Positions 1 to 6,876 of a stretch of DNA of 17,126 nt are shown here, piece by piece. The position numbers were made by a program, and so were the translations under genes. Within the stretch, counting starts at the first letter, position 1, and the number at the start of each line of letters is the position of its first letter. The notes under the pieces are model-generated. The model searched no databases, was not told the origin of the DNA, and saw only the letters and a program-made list of their open reading frames with translations. This DNA is from JAICWP01 sp035935775 (lineage in GTDB: Bacteria > Acidobacteriota > Terriglobia > Terriglobales > Acidobacteriaceae). Where the stretch lies: assembly GCA_035935775.1 (NCBI GenBank), contig DASYWT010000036.1, positions 1 through 17,126 on the forward strand. Direction: 5' to 3'.

Positions 1-487
1 GGTAAACCGCCCGGTAGTGATAGATCTGGCCCAGGCGGCCCTCTTCCATCATGCGTTTGGCCAAAGCGACCGCCGGCACGCGGCGATAGTTGAACCACAC
101 CAGGTTGGGGACTTTGCGGGCCGCCGAAGCCATATGCTCCGCTTCGGCCACCGACATGGCCAGCGGCTTCTCGCACAGCAGAATCTTTCCCGCCTTCGCC
201 GCAGCAATCGCCATCGGCGCGTGCAGATTGTTGGGCGTAGCTACATCCACCACGTCAATGTCTTTGCGCTCCACCACGGATTGCCACTCGGTGGCGGTTT
301 CATCCCAACCCCAGCGCGCCGCCATGGCGTCCAGCGTTTCGCGGTTGCGCCCGCAAATCACCTTGCGTCGCAGTTCGAAGGGTGAATCGAAGAAGTGTCC
401 CACCTGATGAAATGCATTGGAGTGGGCCCGGCCCATAAAGCCCTGGCCGATCATGGCAACATTCAAAGTTTTCCTGGCGGCAGACAT
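1..487 (-). CDS. Gfo/Idh/MocA family oxidoreductase, N-terminal part (cut by window edge)
   Basis: Reading the minus strand from the ATG at 487 gives 162 uninterrupted residues that run off the window. This is the NAD(P)-binding Rossmann half of a sugar or inositol dehydrogenase-like enzyme. Visible are the dinucleotide loop IGQGFMGRAH (residues 13-22), the ATPNNLHAP segment (83-91), and the family's CEKPLA motif (105-110), whose Lys normally takes part in catalysis. NYRRVPA (133-139) marks the turn into the C-terminal substrate domain, which is missing here, so the substrate cannot be told. A purine-rich GCGAGG lies a few bases before the ATG. The gene follows the anti-sigma gene on the same strand after 64 bp. 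An A/T-rich stretch in that gap (about 515-540) could hold its own promoter. The family call is firm; the specific reaction is unknown. Confidence 0.9.
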   Translation of the reverse strand, partial: MSAARKTLNVAMIGQGFMGRAHSNAFHQVGHFFDSPFELRRKVICGRNRETLDAMAARWGWDETATEWQSVVERKDIDVVDVATPNNLHAPMAIAAAKAGKILLCEKPLAMSVAEAEHMASAARKVPNLVWFNYRRVPAVALAKRMMEEGRLGQIYHYRAVY

Positions 488-551
488 GGGAGGCCTCGCA
501 GCAAAAGGAAAGACAATACTTTTAGCACGTTTTGTGGGTTCCAGGTTGCGG

Positions 552-1664
552 CTACTGCTGTTTCTGCCAGGAATGGCCGCCGTCGGAGGTGGTCCAAGTC
601 TGGCCGCCGGCGGTAGTCAGGCTGCCATGCAGGGGATCTTGAAACGCCAGGCTGGTGATGTCTTCGCTGAGAGCCACGCCCGCGACGGAAGGGGCAAGGC
701 TCTGCCACCGGCTGCCATCGTCGGAGCTGTAGTAAAGCGCGCCCCCCTGGCCGCCCACCCACACTCTGGGTCCGATCACGGCCACGGCATGGAAAATTAT
801 GTTGTTCTCAAAAGGCAGGCCTTGCCAATTCTTACCGGCATCAGTAGAACGCATCAGAGTGCCATCAGCGGAGAGCATCCAGCGCGTGGGTGGCGCCAGC
901 TTCTTCTTGCCCAGGGCGCGTGCGGGGATATCGGACGCGATCGTTACGCCTGGTTCGGCTGCCGAGGCAGGGGGGGCGGTCTTGGCGGCAAAAGGTGCGG
1001 GAGCATTCGGCTTTGAGGCAACGGGGGACACTGGGGCCGGAGCGCTCGCAGCGAGCGCTGCAGTGCTGCTCGAAGAGTCGTCCGCCAATTTCGCCTGCGT
1101 GCTTTGCGCAGTTATCTTATTGGCGGTCACCGGCTCGCCGGACAAAGGCATCGCTTTTCGCCGCATGTCCTTTGCCTGCAGACGTTCCCCGGTCGCGGTT
1201 TTCGGCAGGGCGTTTTCGGCGTCCAAATTCACTTCCCGCGAAGGAGCGGGGACCTGCTTGGCATCAAACGCCTGGGTATCGCGCTTCAGGGCAGCCGGCG
1301 GCGGCTGGGGGACCGAAGCAACTTTCTCTCCGGCCGGCCCCGGGCCACCACGGAAGAGCATGGCCACACCCGCAATAACGACGATGCCCGCGGCGATTCC
1401 CGCCCAGCGCCAGGCCGACGACCAGAACCACCTCCCTGAGGCGGCACTGACCACGACCTGCTTCTCGGCTTCACCCTCTGGCATGGCGAACCACACCACT
1501 TCGCGGCACTGCTCGCAGGCCGCCAGATGGGCCAGCAACTTCTCACGCTCGGCTCCGGCCAAGCCCTGCTCCGCGAAAGCCGCCAGCAAGTCGGCCGAGG
1601 GGTGCTCCCCCTGGACGGCGGATGCCCGCAATCGCTGCAACACGATTTTTGGCAGCTCAGACAC
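552..1664 (-). CDS. transmembrane zinc-finger anti-sigma factor with C-terminal Asp-box (YCF48/BNR-like) domain
   Basis: A 370-residue protein with a GTG start. GGGAGGGAGAAGG lies just upstream, inside the end of the sigma gene, and only two bases separate the sigma stop from this start, so the genes look translationally coupled. Residues 20-60 contain an anti-sigma zinc-finger signature, H46-x3-C50-x2-C53. One membrane helix follows at about 87-105. Then comes a long Ala/Pro/Lys-rich, low-complexity linker (about 106-255) that should lie outside the membrane. The last 113 residues hold three Asp-box repeats of the form S/T-x-D-x-G-x-x-W: STDAGKNW (273-280), SSDDGSRW (313-320) and TSDGGHSW (359-366). 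Such repeats are known from BNR sialidase and YCF48-type beta-propeller blades. I infer that it holds the upstream sigma factor at the membrane and that the outer domain acts as a sensor. Three blades are few for a closed propeller. Confidence 0.85.
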   Translation of the reverse strand: MSELPKIVLQRLRASAVQGEHPSADLLAAFAEQGLAGAEREKLLAHLAACEQCREVVWFAMPEGEAEKQVVVSAASGRWFWSSAWRWAGIAAGIVVIAGVAMLFRGGPGPAGEKVASVPQPPPAALKRDTQAFDAKQVPAPSREVNLDAENALPKTATGERLQAKDMRRKAMPLSGEPVTANKITAQSTQAKLADDSSSSTAALAASAPAPVSPVASKPNAPAPFAAKTAPPASAAEPGVTIASDIPARALGKKKLAPPTRWMLSADGTLMRSTDAGKNWQGLPFENNIIFHAVAVIGPRVWVGGQGGALYYSSDDGSRWQSLAPSVAGVALSEDITSLAFQDPLHGSLTTAGGQTWTTSDGGHSWQKQQ

Positions 1665-1666
1665 TG

Positions 1667-2596
1667 CTACCCTTCTCCCTCCCCGCTGTGCGCTTCCGCC
1701 TTCTGTTCGGAGAACGGTTTAGGCGACGGTTTTTGCGCCAGGTGAGCACGAATATTCACCTGCAGGTCACGGACGTCCACTGTCATCAGTTCTTCCGCCT
1801 GACGCCGGTCCAACCCTTGCTTCTGCAGCGAGTTACGGATGCGTTCCCCCAGCCCCGACGCCAGCTTTTCCAACCGCCGGCTCACATTGGAAGCATGAAT
1901 GCCCAGGGCTCTTCCCACCTCGGCCAGGGTGCGTTGGTCGAGATAGTAGGAAGCGAGCAGAAAGCGCTCTTCTGCTGTGAGGCCGCGGAGAGCCTCGTCC
2001 ACCGCGCTTGGCAACCGCGCGTCCACTGCCGCCTGCGGTTCGTCGGCAGGCGCGGGATACTGCTCGCCCGCTTCGGCCTGTTCTTCCAGGCTGACCAGGC
2101 GTTTTTGGGTGCGGTAGCGGTTGATGTACTCCTGCGCGAGCACCGTGCGCAGCCAACCCTCCAGCGAACCACGGCCGGTGTAGAAGTCCAGCTTGCAAAC
2201 ACGCTTGCCTTCGCGCACCGCCGTGCCAAACAGATCAGCATAGAGCGAGTCGGCCAGTTCGCGAGCAGCCGAGTCTTCCCGGGCGATGTGGTAAGCGGCC
2301 GAATACAGCTTCTCGCGATAGCGAAGGAGAAACGTCTCCCACGCAGCCTCATGGCCAGACGCGCAGGCGCGCGCCAGTACCAGTTCCTGCAGGTGGAGCG
2401 CTGCAAACAGACGGCGGGCCTCGGCAGGGGAGTCGCTGGGAGAAAGGTACTTGCAGCCGACCTGGTGAAGGATGTCGCGCAAGCCGGCAATGGTGATTCC
2501 GAACCGCTGCCCGTCACACTGGGGAAAGAGCTCTTCCGCAGCGGCGGGCAGCGCCGAAGCCCAGGCGGGTTCGGAGGAATTAGCGGCGCGGCTCAT
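1667..2596 (-). CDS. RNA polymerase sigma factor, ECF-like (sigma-70 family)
   Basis: A 309-residue protein when started at the ATG at 2596. An in-frame TTG at 2617 would add seven residues but has no clear ribosome site. The ATG has GGGAAGG unusually close to it, so the start is not certain. Sigma region 2 covers about residues 76-163, ending in the aromatic/basic stretch GSLEGWLRTVLAQEYINRYR (143-162). Sigma region 4 covers about 200-258, with a helix-turn-helix at TLAEVGRALGIHASNVSRRL (223-242). An N-terminal extension of about 75 residues and a C-terminal tail of about 50 residues make it longer than the usual 180-200-residue ECF factor. It presumably directs RNA polymerase to a stress or envelope regulon and is held by the anti-sigma factor encoded two bases downstream. 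Confidence 0.88.
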   Translation of the reverse strand: MSRAANSSEPAWASALPAAAEELFPQCDGQRFGITIAGLRDILHQVGCKYLSPSDSPAEARRLFAALHLQELVLARACASGHEAAWETFLLRYREKLYSAAYHIAREDSAARELADSLYADLFGTAVREGKRVCKLDFYTGRGSLEGWLRTVLAQEYINRYRTQKRLVSLEEQAEAGEQYPAPADEPQAAVDARLPSAVDEALRGLTAEERFLLASYYLDQRTLAEVGRALGIHASNVSRRLEKLASGLGERIRNSLQKQGLDRRQAEELMTVDVRDLQVNIRAHLAQKPSPKPFSEQKAEAHSGEGEG

Positions 2597-2611
2597 GACC
2601 TTCCCGGATAG

Positions 2612-2632
2612 TACCAATTTTTGGGCTTGGTA
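2612..2632. promoter_or_regulatory. inverted repeat TACCAA-N9-TTGGTA upstream of the sigma gene
   Basis: A perfect 6-bp inverted repeat with a 9-bp A/T-rich spacer, 15 bp upstream of the sigma-factor ATG. It could be an operator or part of an autoregulated promoter. The short arms make chance occurrence possible. Confidence 0.25.
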
Positions 2633-2703
2633 GCCGACCTTTGCCAGTTGGGGAGGTGGCGCGAGTGCTAACGAAGACCGTCCAGCGGGCCTGACCCCCT
2701 TGA

Positions 2704-3408
2704 CTAATGGCGGGCAGAGGAGTCGGCGCCAGAGTCATTGCGGACCTGTTTGAGGTGGGCGCGCATGCACTGCCGTGCACGTTCGGAATCGTGATTTTCG
2801 ATGGCTTTCAGGATGCGCTTGTGATGGTACTGGCCGCGCTCCGGGCCGCCATCCGTCTGGAAAATGCGCAGGCGCTGCTCCCGCAGCAAACCCACGATGG
2901 AATCTATGAGGGAAAGAATCAGCGGGTTGGCGGCCGCTTCGGCCAGGGCAAGATGGAAGTCGAGGTCAGCCTCAATAAAGGCCTCCGCATCGCTCTTGGC
3001 TTCATCCATCACGGTGACGGCCTCGCGCAAACTGGCCAGGTGCTGCTCCTCGGCGCGCGCCGCTGCCAGGGCCGCGATCTCCGGCTCCAGGATGTCACGC
3101 ACCTCTGCCAGGTGGCCCGAGCCTTCCGCCTGCCCGATCTTTATCATCAGGTCGAGCGATTGCCGGATAGCGTGGGAGGTGCCGTTCGTGATGAAGGTTC
3201 CGCGCCCGGAATAAGACTCTACCAGGCCCTTCTCGCCCAGCGCCTTGATGGCCTCGCGAACCGCCGTACGGCTAACGCCAAATTGCTCTGCCAGCTCGCG
3301 CTCTGACGACAGTTGGTCGCCAGGTTTGAGGATGCCCTTCAAAACCGAGTCTTCGATCTGTTTTACGATCTGCTCATACAGCCGGGAGGTGCGAATCGTC
3401 TTGTACAC
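2704..3408 (-). CDS. FadR-subfamily GntR transcriptional regulator (FCD domain)
   Basis: A cytoplasmic DNA-binding regulator of 234 residues. I start it at the GTG at 3408, because GGAG lies six bases before it and the protein then opens directly into the winged helix. The frame is open up to a TTG at 3450. Residues 8-75 are the GntR helix-turn-helix, with the hallmark LKPGDQLSSERELAEQFGVS and TAVREAIKALGEKGLV segments and the wing GRGTFI. Residues 100-225 are the all-helical FCD ligand domain with the metal-binding set D148-x3-H152, H196 and H218. Regulators of this group usually sense organic acids or sugar acids and repress nearby catabolic genes. The Gfo/Idh oxidoreductase at 1-487 is a possible target, but the sigma/anti-sigma pair lies between them. 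The ligand is unknown. Confidence 0.9.
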   Translation of the reverse strand: MYKTIRTSRLYEQIVKQIEDSVLKGILKPGDQLSSERELAEQFGVSRTAVREAIKALGEKGLVESYSGRGTFITNGTSHAIRQSLDLMIKIGQAEGSGHLAEVRDILEPEIAALAAARAEEQHLASLREAVTVMDEAKSDAEAFIEADLDFHLALAEAAANPLILSLIDSIVGLLREQRLRIFQTDGGPERGQYHHKRILKAIENHDSERARQCMRAHLKQVRNDSGADSSARH

Positions 3409-3451
3409 ACACCACTCCAAGTCCTTCAAAATGCCCGGCCAATATATCAAA

Positions 3452-3477
3452 GTCTGGTGCGCTTGCCATGCACAGAC
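3452..3477. promoter_or_regulatory. candidate operator dyad upstream of the GntR-family gene
   Basis: GTCTGGTGC (3452-3460) faces GCACAGAC (3470-3477). The arms pair except for one extra G, with nine bases between them. It lies 44 bp upstream of the chosen GTG start, where an autoregulatory GntR operator would be expected. The link is inferred from position only. Confidence 0.3.
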
Positions 3478-3580
3478 CGGTAGGCAGGCTACTGCCTTGC
3501 CGTTGTCGAGATCCGAGTGGAATGAAGACGCCCGACAGCGCAGAGGTCACTGAATCGTCTTTCTCTTATAACCGCCCGCG

Positions 3581-4600
3581 CTACTGGGGCGAGACCACTA
3601 CCAGATGAAATGTCCCCGACACAATGCTTGGATAGGGGTGCGGATGCTCTTTGGTAGGCGGCGGCGGGGGCCCCAGCTTGGCCGCAGCCAGGTAGATCTT
3701 GTGAGTCTTGCTGTCCAGCGCCATGGTGCGGGCGCTCTTCTCAGTGGTCAGGGTTTGCACCACCATGTATTTGTCGGCGCTCTCCTGTTTAACAACCGTC
3801 AGCGTGCCATCGTGGCCGTTGGAGGAGAAAGCCAGCTTACGGGCGGCATCGTAGGCCGCCGCGTCCGGCCCCTCGCCGATGGGAACCGTAGTCACCACCT
3901 TGCCGCCGTCGGCGTCCACTATCGCCATCAACTTGTTGTCGCAAACGGGGAACAGCCTGCGGGATTGCACGTCAAAGGCGAGGCCGGATGGCTCCTCGCA
4001 GGGAGCGATGGACCACCGCTGTTTGATCTTCAGCGTGTGCGGATCCAGGCGTACGATTTCGCTCTTGTCTTCAATGTTGGCGTAGACATCGCCCTTGGCG
4101 TCCGTAGCCGGAAATTCCGGCTTGCCTCCCAGCGCGATGGTGCCTGCTACCTTGCCGGTGGCGGCGTCAATGGCGGTCGCATCCTGGCTCCGGCCGTTAA
4201 AAGCAAACACGCGCTTGCTGGCTGGGTCATAAAGGATTCCGTCGGGGTTGGTCCCAGCCTTCACCTTCTGCAAAACGGCATGGGTCTTCAGATTGAAGAC
4301 CACCACTTCGCCGCTGCCGCCGTCGCTGATAAAACCCCGGTTCAGGCCCTCGGCGACGGCGATCCCGTGAACGTGCTTCATGCCGGAAATCTTCCCCACC
4401 GGCTTTTCAGAGTCCAGGTTCACTATGTCCACCACCGTGTCATGCGCCACATAGAGCGTCCGGTTAGGAGAATCGGCATAGAGGTAGTCCCAGCCGCCCT
4501 CTCCGGCGATAGGAATATTGCCGGTGACTTTGTAATGTTGTGCGCTGGCCGCCAATGAGGCCGCCAGTAAAAGCACGCATGCCGCTAGCAGGTTGCGCAT
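3581..4600 (-). CDS. exported YncE-like beta-propeller (YVTN-type repeat) protein
   Basis: A 339-residue protein starting at ATG 4600, with AAGGAG nine bases upstream. Residues 1-20 are a clear Sec signal peptide, with LLAACVLLLAASLAAS and likely cleavage after ASA. The mature part is built of about 40-residue repeats typical of YncE/YVTN surface-layer propellers: a strand such as TLYVAHDTVVDIVNLDS, a glycine turn, then HGIAVAEGLNRGFISDGGSG, PDGILYDPASKRVFAFNG, PSGLAFDVQSRRLFPVCDN and PDAAAYDAARKLAFSSNG. It ends in a proline/histidine stretch (about 311-323, GPPPPPTKEHPHP) before the last strand. These proteins fold as seven-bladed propellers and usually act in the periplasm as binding or scaffold proteins. 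No catalytic residue can be assigned. It appears to be a single-gene unit. Confidence 0.88.
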   Translation of the reverse strand: MRNLLAACVLLLAASLAASAQHYKVTGNIPIAGEGGWDYLYADSPNRTLYVAHDTVVDIVNLDSEKPVGKISGMKHVHGIAVAEGLNRGFISDGGSGEVVVFNLKTHAVLQKVKAGTNPDGILYDPASKRVFAFNGRSQDATAIDAATGKVAGTIALGGKPEFPATDAKGDVYANIEDKSEIVRLDPHTLKIKQRWSIAPCEEPSGLAFDVQSRRLFPVCDNKLMAIVDADGGKVVTTVPIGEGPDAAAYDAARKLAFSSNGHDGTLTVVKQESADKYMVVQTLTTEKSARTMALDSKTHKIYLAAAKLGPPPPPTKEHPHPYPSIVSGTFHLVVVSPQ

Positions 4601-4691
4601 TGCTCCATTCTCCTTGCTGACCTACGCGCCGCCACTCCTGCGTCAGTCGCGTTCAGGCCAGACCACGCCGCAGTAGTGAAACTCATTCAAC

Positions 4692-4708
4692 CTTAAGTCT
4701 GGCTTAAG
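4692..4708. promoter_or_regulatory. CTTAAG-N5-CTTAAG element upstream of the propeller gene
   Basis: Two copies of CTTAAG (4692-4697 and 4703-4708) are separated by TCTGG. This gives an 11-bp-spaced direct repeat that is also an inverted repeat, because each half is palindromic. It lies about 92 bp upstream of the propeller ATG. The spacing matches the tandem half-sites bound by OmpR/PhoB-family response regulators, and the half-site resembles the PmrA-type box. The role is inferred. Confidence 0.4.
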
Positions 4709-4871
4709 AAGATTGGCCCTGGGCACCGATTTTTCGTGTTCCTGATAATTGACACGAGTTGCTCAATGTCGGTAAGGGTGCCGCCATCATGCGCGACAAA
4801 CTTCACGTACATTACAAACAATTCTGCACTGGTCGAGGCAGATCTGCACCGCCTCTGGTGGAAGTCCTAAA

Positions 4872-4895
4872 GAGTGATAAGCGGATTTATCACTC
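4872..4895 (-). terminator. hairpin just downstream of the four-helix membrane protein gene
   Basis: GAGTGATAA (4872-4880) and TTATCACTC (4887-4895) form a perfect 9-bp stem with a 6-base loop, 7 bp beyond the stop codon of the minus-strand gene. Read on the minus strand, the stem is followed by TTTAG. That T-run is too short for a strong intrinsic terminator, so it may instead protect the 3' end. Confidence 0.4.
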
Positions 4896-4902
4896 GTTAA
4901 AA

Positions 4903-5367
4903 TCACTCCACATTGCCAGTCACTCGGATGAAAACGACGTAAAGTAACAAGATTCCCCAGCAGGCCAAAAAGAGTGCGCTGACGCCAAGCACCTTTCTAC
5001 GCTCTTTGCGAGCGCCCATAAATGCCACGAGAACTGCGGAAACGCAGCCGATTCCGCTGAGCACACCGATGGTGCGGATTACAGGGATCGTATTCAACCG
5101 ACGAGGAACTAAAACCGCATATATCAGGGCTTGGTTTAGTATGAACGTCCCAACCACCATGATTACAGAAGTAAGACTTAGTTTGTAATGAAGAAAGAGT
5201 TGGAATGCAGTAGAACTTGGCGTCAGGTGGGACGAATGCTGCAAACTTGCCGAATCAGCATGACGCGGTTCGCACGCGCAAGCCGCAATTGACAACAGGG
5301 CGGGTGCAGCGACGCCGACTCCAGCCGTGACGCCGAGGGCGACGTAACTTAGGTGAACGACGGACAT
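4903..5367 (-). CDS. hypothetical four-helix membrane protein
   Basis: A 154-residue protein not recognised as any named family. Four hydrophobic segments are visible: about residues 8-32, 66-89, 99-117 and 128-147. The short loop between helices 3 and 4 (ARKERRKV) is basic, suggesting it faces the cytoplasm. A polar segment of about 35 residues between helices 1 and 2 (CEPRHADSASLQHSSHLTPSS) contains several His and Ser. The ATG at 5367 has GGGAGG 13 bases upstream, which is too far. That site better fits an ATG at 5376 in another frame, so the true start, or an early frame error, is open. The gene lies in a patch of visibly lower GC than its neighbours. Confidence 0.6.
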   Translation of the reverse strand: MSVVHLSYVALGVTAGVGVAAPALLSIAACACEPRHADSASLQHSSHLTPSSTAFQLFLHYKLSLTSVIMVVGTFILNQALIYAVLVPRRLNTIPVIRTIGVLSGIGCVSAVLVAFMGARKERRKVLGVSALFLACWGILLLYVVFIRVTGNVE

Positions 5368-5612
5368 TGAGCCGCATTATCCTCCCGCTCAACGAATGTG
5401 AACAGGACATATCGTACTTTAGGAATCTGCACCGAGAACAACGCAAATTTGTTATCTACGAAAGCGGATTTGTCCTCAATCATCCCAAAATCGCACTTTT
5501 CGGTTCGCCGACGATCCTGATATTCATGGAGCGCCTGGTGGTGAGAATAACTCTGCCACGACTCTACCTTCACAGTGTGCGCTGCAGAGGGACCCTTGCT
5601 ATTGTAAGGGGG

Positions 5613-6200
5613 GTGATCGTCCCACTCGAAACGAAGCGCCTTTTCTTGCGTCCGCTTCAGCTTGCCGATGCGGCGGAAACGGAACGCCTCTTTCCCCAGT
5701 GGGAAATTGTCAAATTTCTTAACGCCGTGGTTCCGTGGCCGTGGCCCAAAGGTCTGGCTCTGCGGCAGTATCGCGATGTCGTCCTGCCGGCGATGGAGCG
5801 AGGTGAAGAGTGGCATTGGAGCCTGCGCCTGAAGGAATCGCCCGAGCGCCTCATCGGAAAGATCAGCCTTCACCAAAATGAGTTTGACAACCGTGGCTAC
5901 TGGTTGGGGCTGCCTTGGCAGGGCCAGGGACTCATGACGGAGGCCGTCGCAGCCATCAATGACTATTGGTTCGATGTTCTTGGCTTCAAAGTCTTGCGGG
6001 CTCCCAAGGCAGTCGCCAACATCGCTTCCAGGCGAATCTCGGAGAAGACGGGCATGCATGTGATTGCGACTCTGGAGCGCGACTACGTGTCCGGCCGGCT
6101 TCCAGCCGAGATATGGGAGATTACGGCTGAAGAATGGCGCAATTGGAAAAGGAAGGAAGGTCGTCCGGGGAGGCGATTCGGTTCAAAACCCCTCCCCTAA
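5613..6200 (+). CDS. GNAT-family N-acetyltransferase (RimJ/RimL-like)
   Basis: A 195-residue cytosolic acetyltransferase when started at the GTG at 5613. The frame stays open back to a TTG at 5367, with an ATG at 5526, but the extra 82 residues have no family character and differ in base composition. The protein opens with the RimJ/RimL start IVPLETKRLFLRPLQLADA. It continues through WSLRLKESPERLIGKISLH (about residues 68-87). The acetyl-CoA loop is LGLPWQGQGLMTEAVAAI (about 96-113), where typical members have R/Q-x-x-G-x-G/A. It ends with the conserved C-terminal pattern ANIASRRISEKTGM (about 134-147). Such enzymes move an acetyl group from acetyl-CoA to an N-terminal or small-molecule amine; the acceptor is unknown. 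AAGGGGGG directly abuts the GTG, so the start is uncertain. Its last 18 bp overlap the tail of the convergent small gene. Confidence 0.82.
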   Translation: MIVPLETKRLFLRPLQLADAAETERLFPQWEIVKFLNAVVPWPWPKGLALRQYRDVVLPAMERGEEWHWSLRLKESPERLIGKISLHQNEFDNRGYWLGLPWQGQGLMTEAVAAINDYWFDVLGFKVLRAPKAVANIASRRISEKTGMHVIATLERDYVSGRLPAEIWEITAEEWRNWKRKEGRPGRRFGSKPLP

Positions 6201-6470
6201 TGTCCGCAGGCGCTGCTTCAGCAACGCCAACCGAGCGCGGACCTCGTCTAACTGTTCGCGGGTCATGGTTACCCGGTCAAGAAAGTGTAGGGCAGAGTTG
6301 TAAGCGGTGCGAGCGCGGGCGCGGTTGCGAGCCTGGGCTTCACCTTTCCGGACCAGGGCAATGGCAGCAAACGTCATCCCAGCAGACAGCTCAGTCCGGA
6401 TGAACTTCAACTGCGCGATCTTCATGTCCTGACTCGTCTTGCGTAAGTCTACCGAAGCCGCCCGAACCAT
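6183..6470 (-). CDS. small helical protein of unknown function
   Basis: A 95-residue, strongly basic and helical protein starting at ATG 6470. A GGGG motif sits five bases before it, and the stop of the preceding gene lies eight bases upstream. It resembles a family of short proteins I recall from Acidobacteriota, with a helix of the type FIRTELSAGMTFAAIAL, an Arg/Ala-rich helix (ARNRARARTAYNSALHFLDRV), and an acidic third helix (TREQLDEVRARLALLKQRL). This suggests a three-helix bundle. There is no signal peptide or catalytic motif. An alternative start is Met16 at 6425. It is probably co-transcribed with the gene at 6479. Function is unknown. Confidence 0.6.
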   Translation of the reverse strand: MVRAASVDLRKTSQDMKIAQLKFIRTELSAGMTFAAIALVRKGEAQARNRARARTAYNSALHFLDRVTMTREQLDEVRARLALLKQRLRTLGEGF

Positions 6471-6478
6471 TGTAGCCC

Positions 6479-6727
6479 CTACGAATTCTTGATGAAGTCA
6501 GCCTCGTTGGAGAGGCTGGAGGCGCTGTGCCCGAATGTATTGGCTCCAGGATCCTGCCTTAGCCATTCGAGCAGAGCCAGCAACCGCTTGTGGCGGACTC
6601 TGGCGTCAGAGCACAGTTGTCTGCTCCTACGAAGATATTTATGTGTGTTTTCGATCAGGCTCCGGTGGTGCTGAACCTTCTCTTGGAGCACAGATGGATC
6701 GATTGCCTGGAGCTTGTCTGCGCTCAT
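6479..6727 (-). CDS. small hypothetical helical protein, partner of the 95-residue gene
   Basis: An 82-residue protein from the ATG at 6727; a TTG at 6745 would add six residues. No convincing ribosome site precedes either start. Residues 10-56 are rich in charged residues and Leu with no helix breakers after Pro11, suggesting a helical hairpin (VLQEKVQHHRSLIENTHKYL and VRHKRLLALLEWLRQ). The tail is polar. The next gene starts eight bases after this stop, so the two form a small operon. I do not recognise a family. The reading frame is short enough that it could be spurious, but its position and tight spacing argue for a gene. Confidence 0.5.
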   Translation of the reverse strand: MSADKLQAIDPSVLQEKVQHHRSLIENTHKYLRRSRQLCSDARVRHKRLLALLEWLRQDPGANTFGHSASSLSNEADFIKNS

Positions 6728-6799
6728 TTGAGGGTTCGATGACAAAGAAGGCTTGGCCGTTGGATGGCAGGAAATGGTTTCAGTGAGGTGACAGGAAGG

Positions 6800-6874
6800 G
6801 CCCGGCGACCGGGCGCGCAGGGCGAGTCAGGCGTCGGTGACAGTCCCAAGTGCTGGTTGCTGTCGCGGGCAACC
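6800..6874 (+). promoter_or_regulatory. hairpin-rich leader before the nickel/cobalt permease
   Basis: Two perfect hairpins lie in the leader: GCCCGG-CGA-CCGGGC (6800-6814) and GGTTGC-N8-GCAACC (6855-6874). The second ends two bases before the ATG at 6877 and could hide the start region. I compared it by eye with the conserved core of cobalamin riboswitches and did not find the GCCACTG-type box, so no riboswitch class is claimed. Confidence 0.3.
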
Positions 6875-6876
6875 GG

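Larger units (their letters stand above)
4601..4902. other. 302-bp intergenic region with regulatory dyad and hairpin, no gene
   Basis: No convincing coding sequence is seen. The left half should hold the promoter of the propeller gene. The right half is A/T-richer (about 40-45% GC near 4860-4920) and ends in a hairpin. The two structured elements are listed separately. Confidence 0.6.

Noticed and set aside
799..1722. Long plus-strand open frame opposite the anti-sigma gene
   Set aside because: It is a high-GC shadow frame. The opposite strand has clear domains, a ribosome site and coupled genes.
1622..2611. Long plus-strand open frame opposite the sigma gene
   Set aside because: It is a shadow of the sigma factor, which carries recognisable regions 2 and 4.
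4759..4947. Short plus-strand frame of 62 residues
   Set aside because: It has a TTG start, no ribosome site, and runs through the hairpin and into the tail of the opposite gene.
5367..5612. N-terminal 82-residue extension of the GNAT frame
   Set aside because: It is lower in GC, has no acetyltransferase character, and starts at a TTG without a ribosome site; it overlaps the promoter region of the divergent gene.
5349..6059. Minus-strand open frame of 236 residues opposite the GNAT gene
   Set aside because: The GNAT motifs on the plus strand are clear, and this frame has no ribosome site or recognisable domain.
6746..6876. Possible cobalamin riboswitch before the metal permease
   Set aside because: The conserved core boxes (GCCACTG-type and the GGTGAAAATCC-type loop) are absent on both strands by eye.
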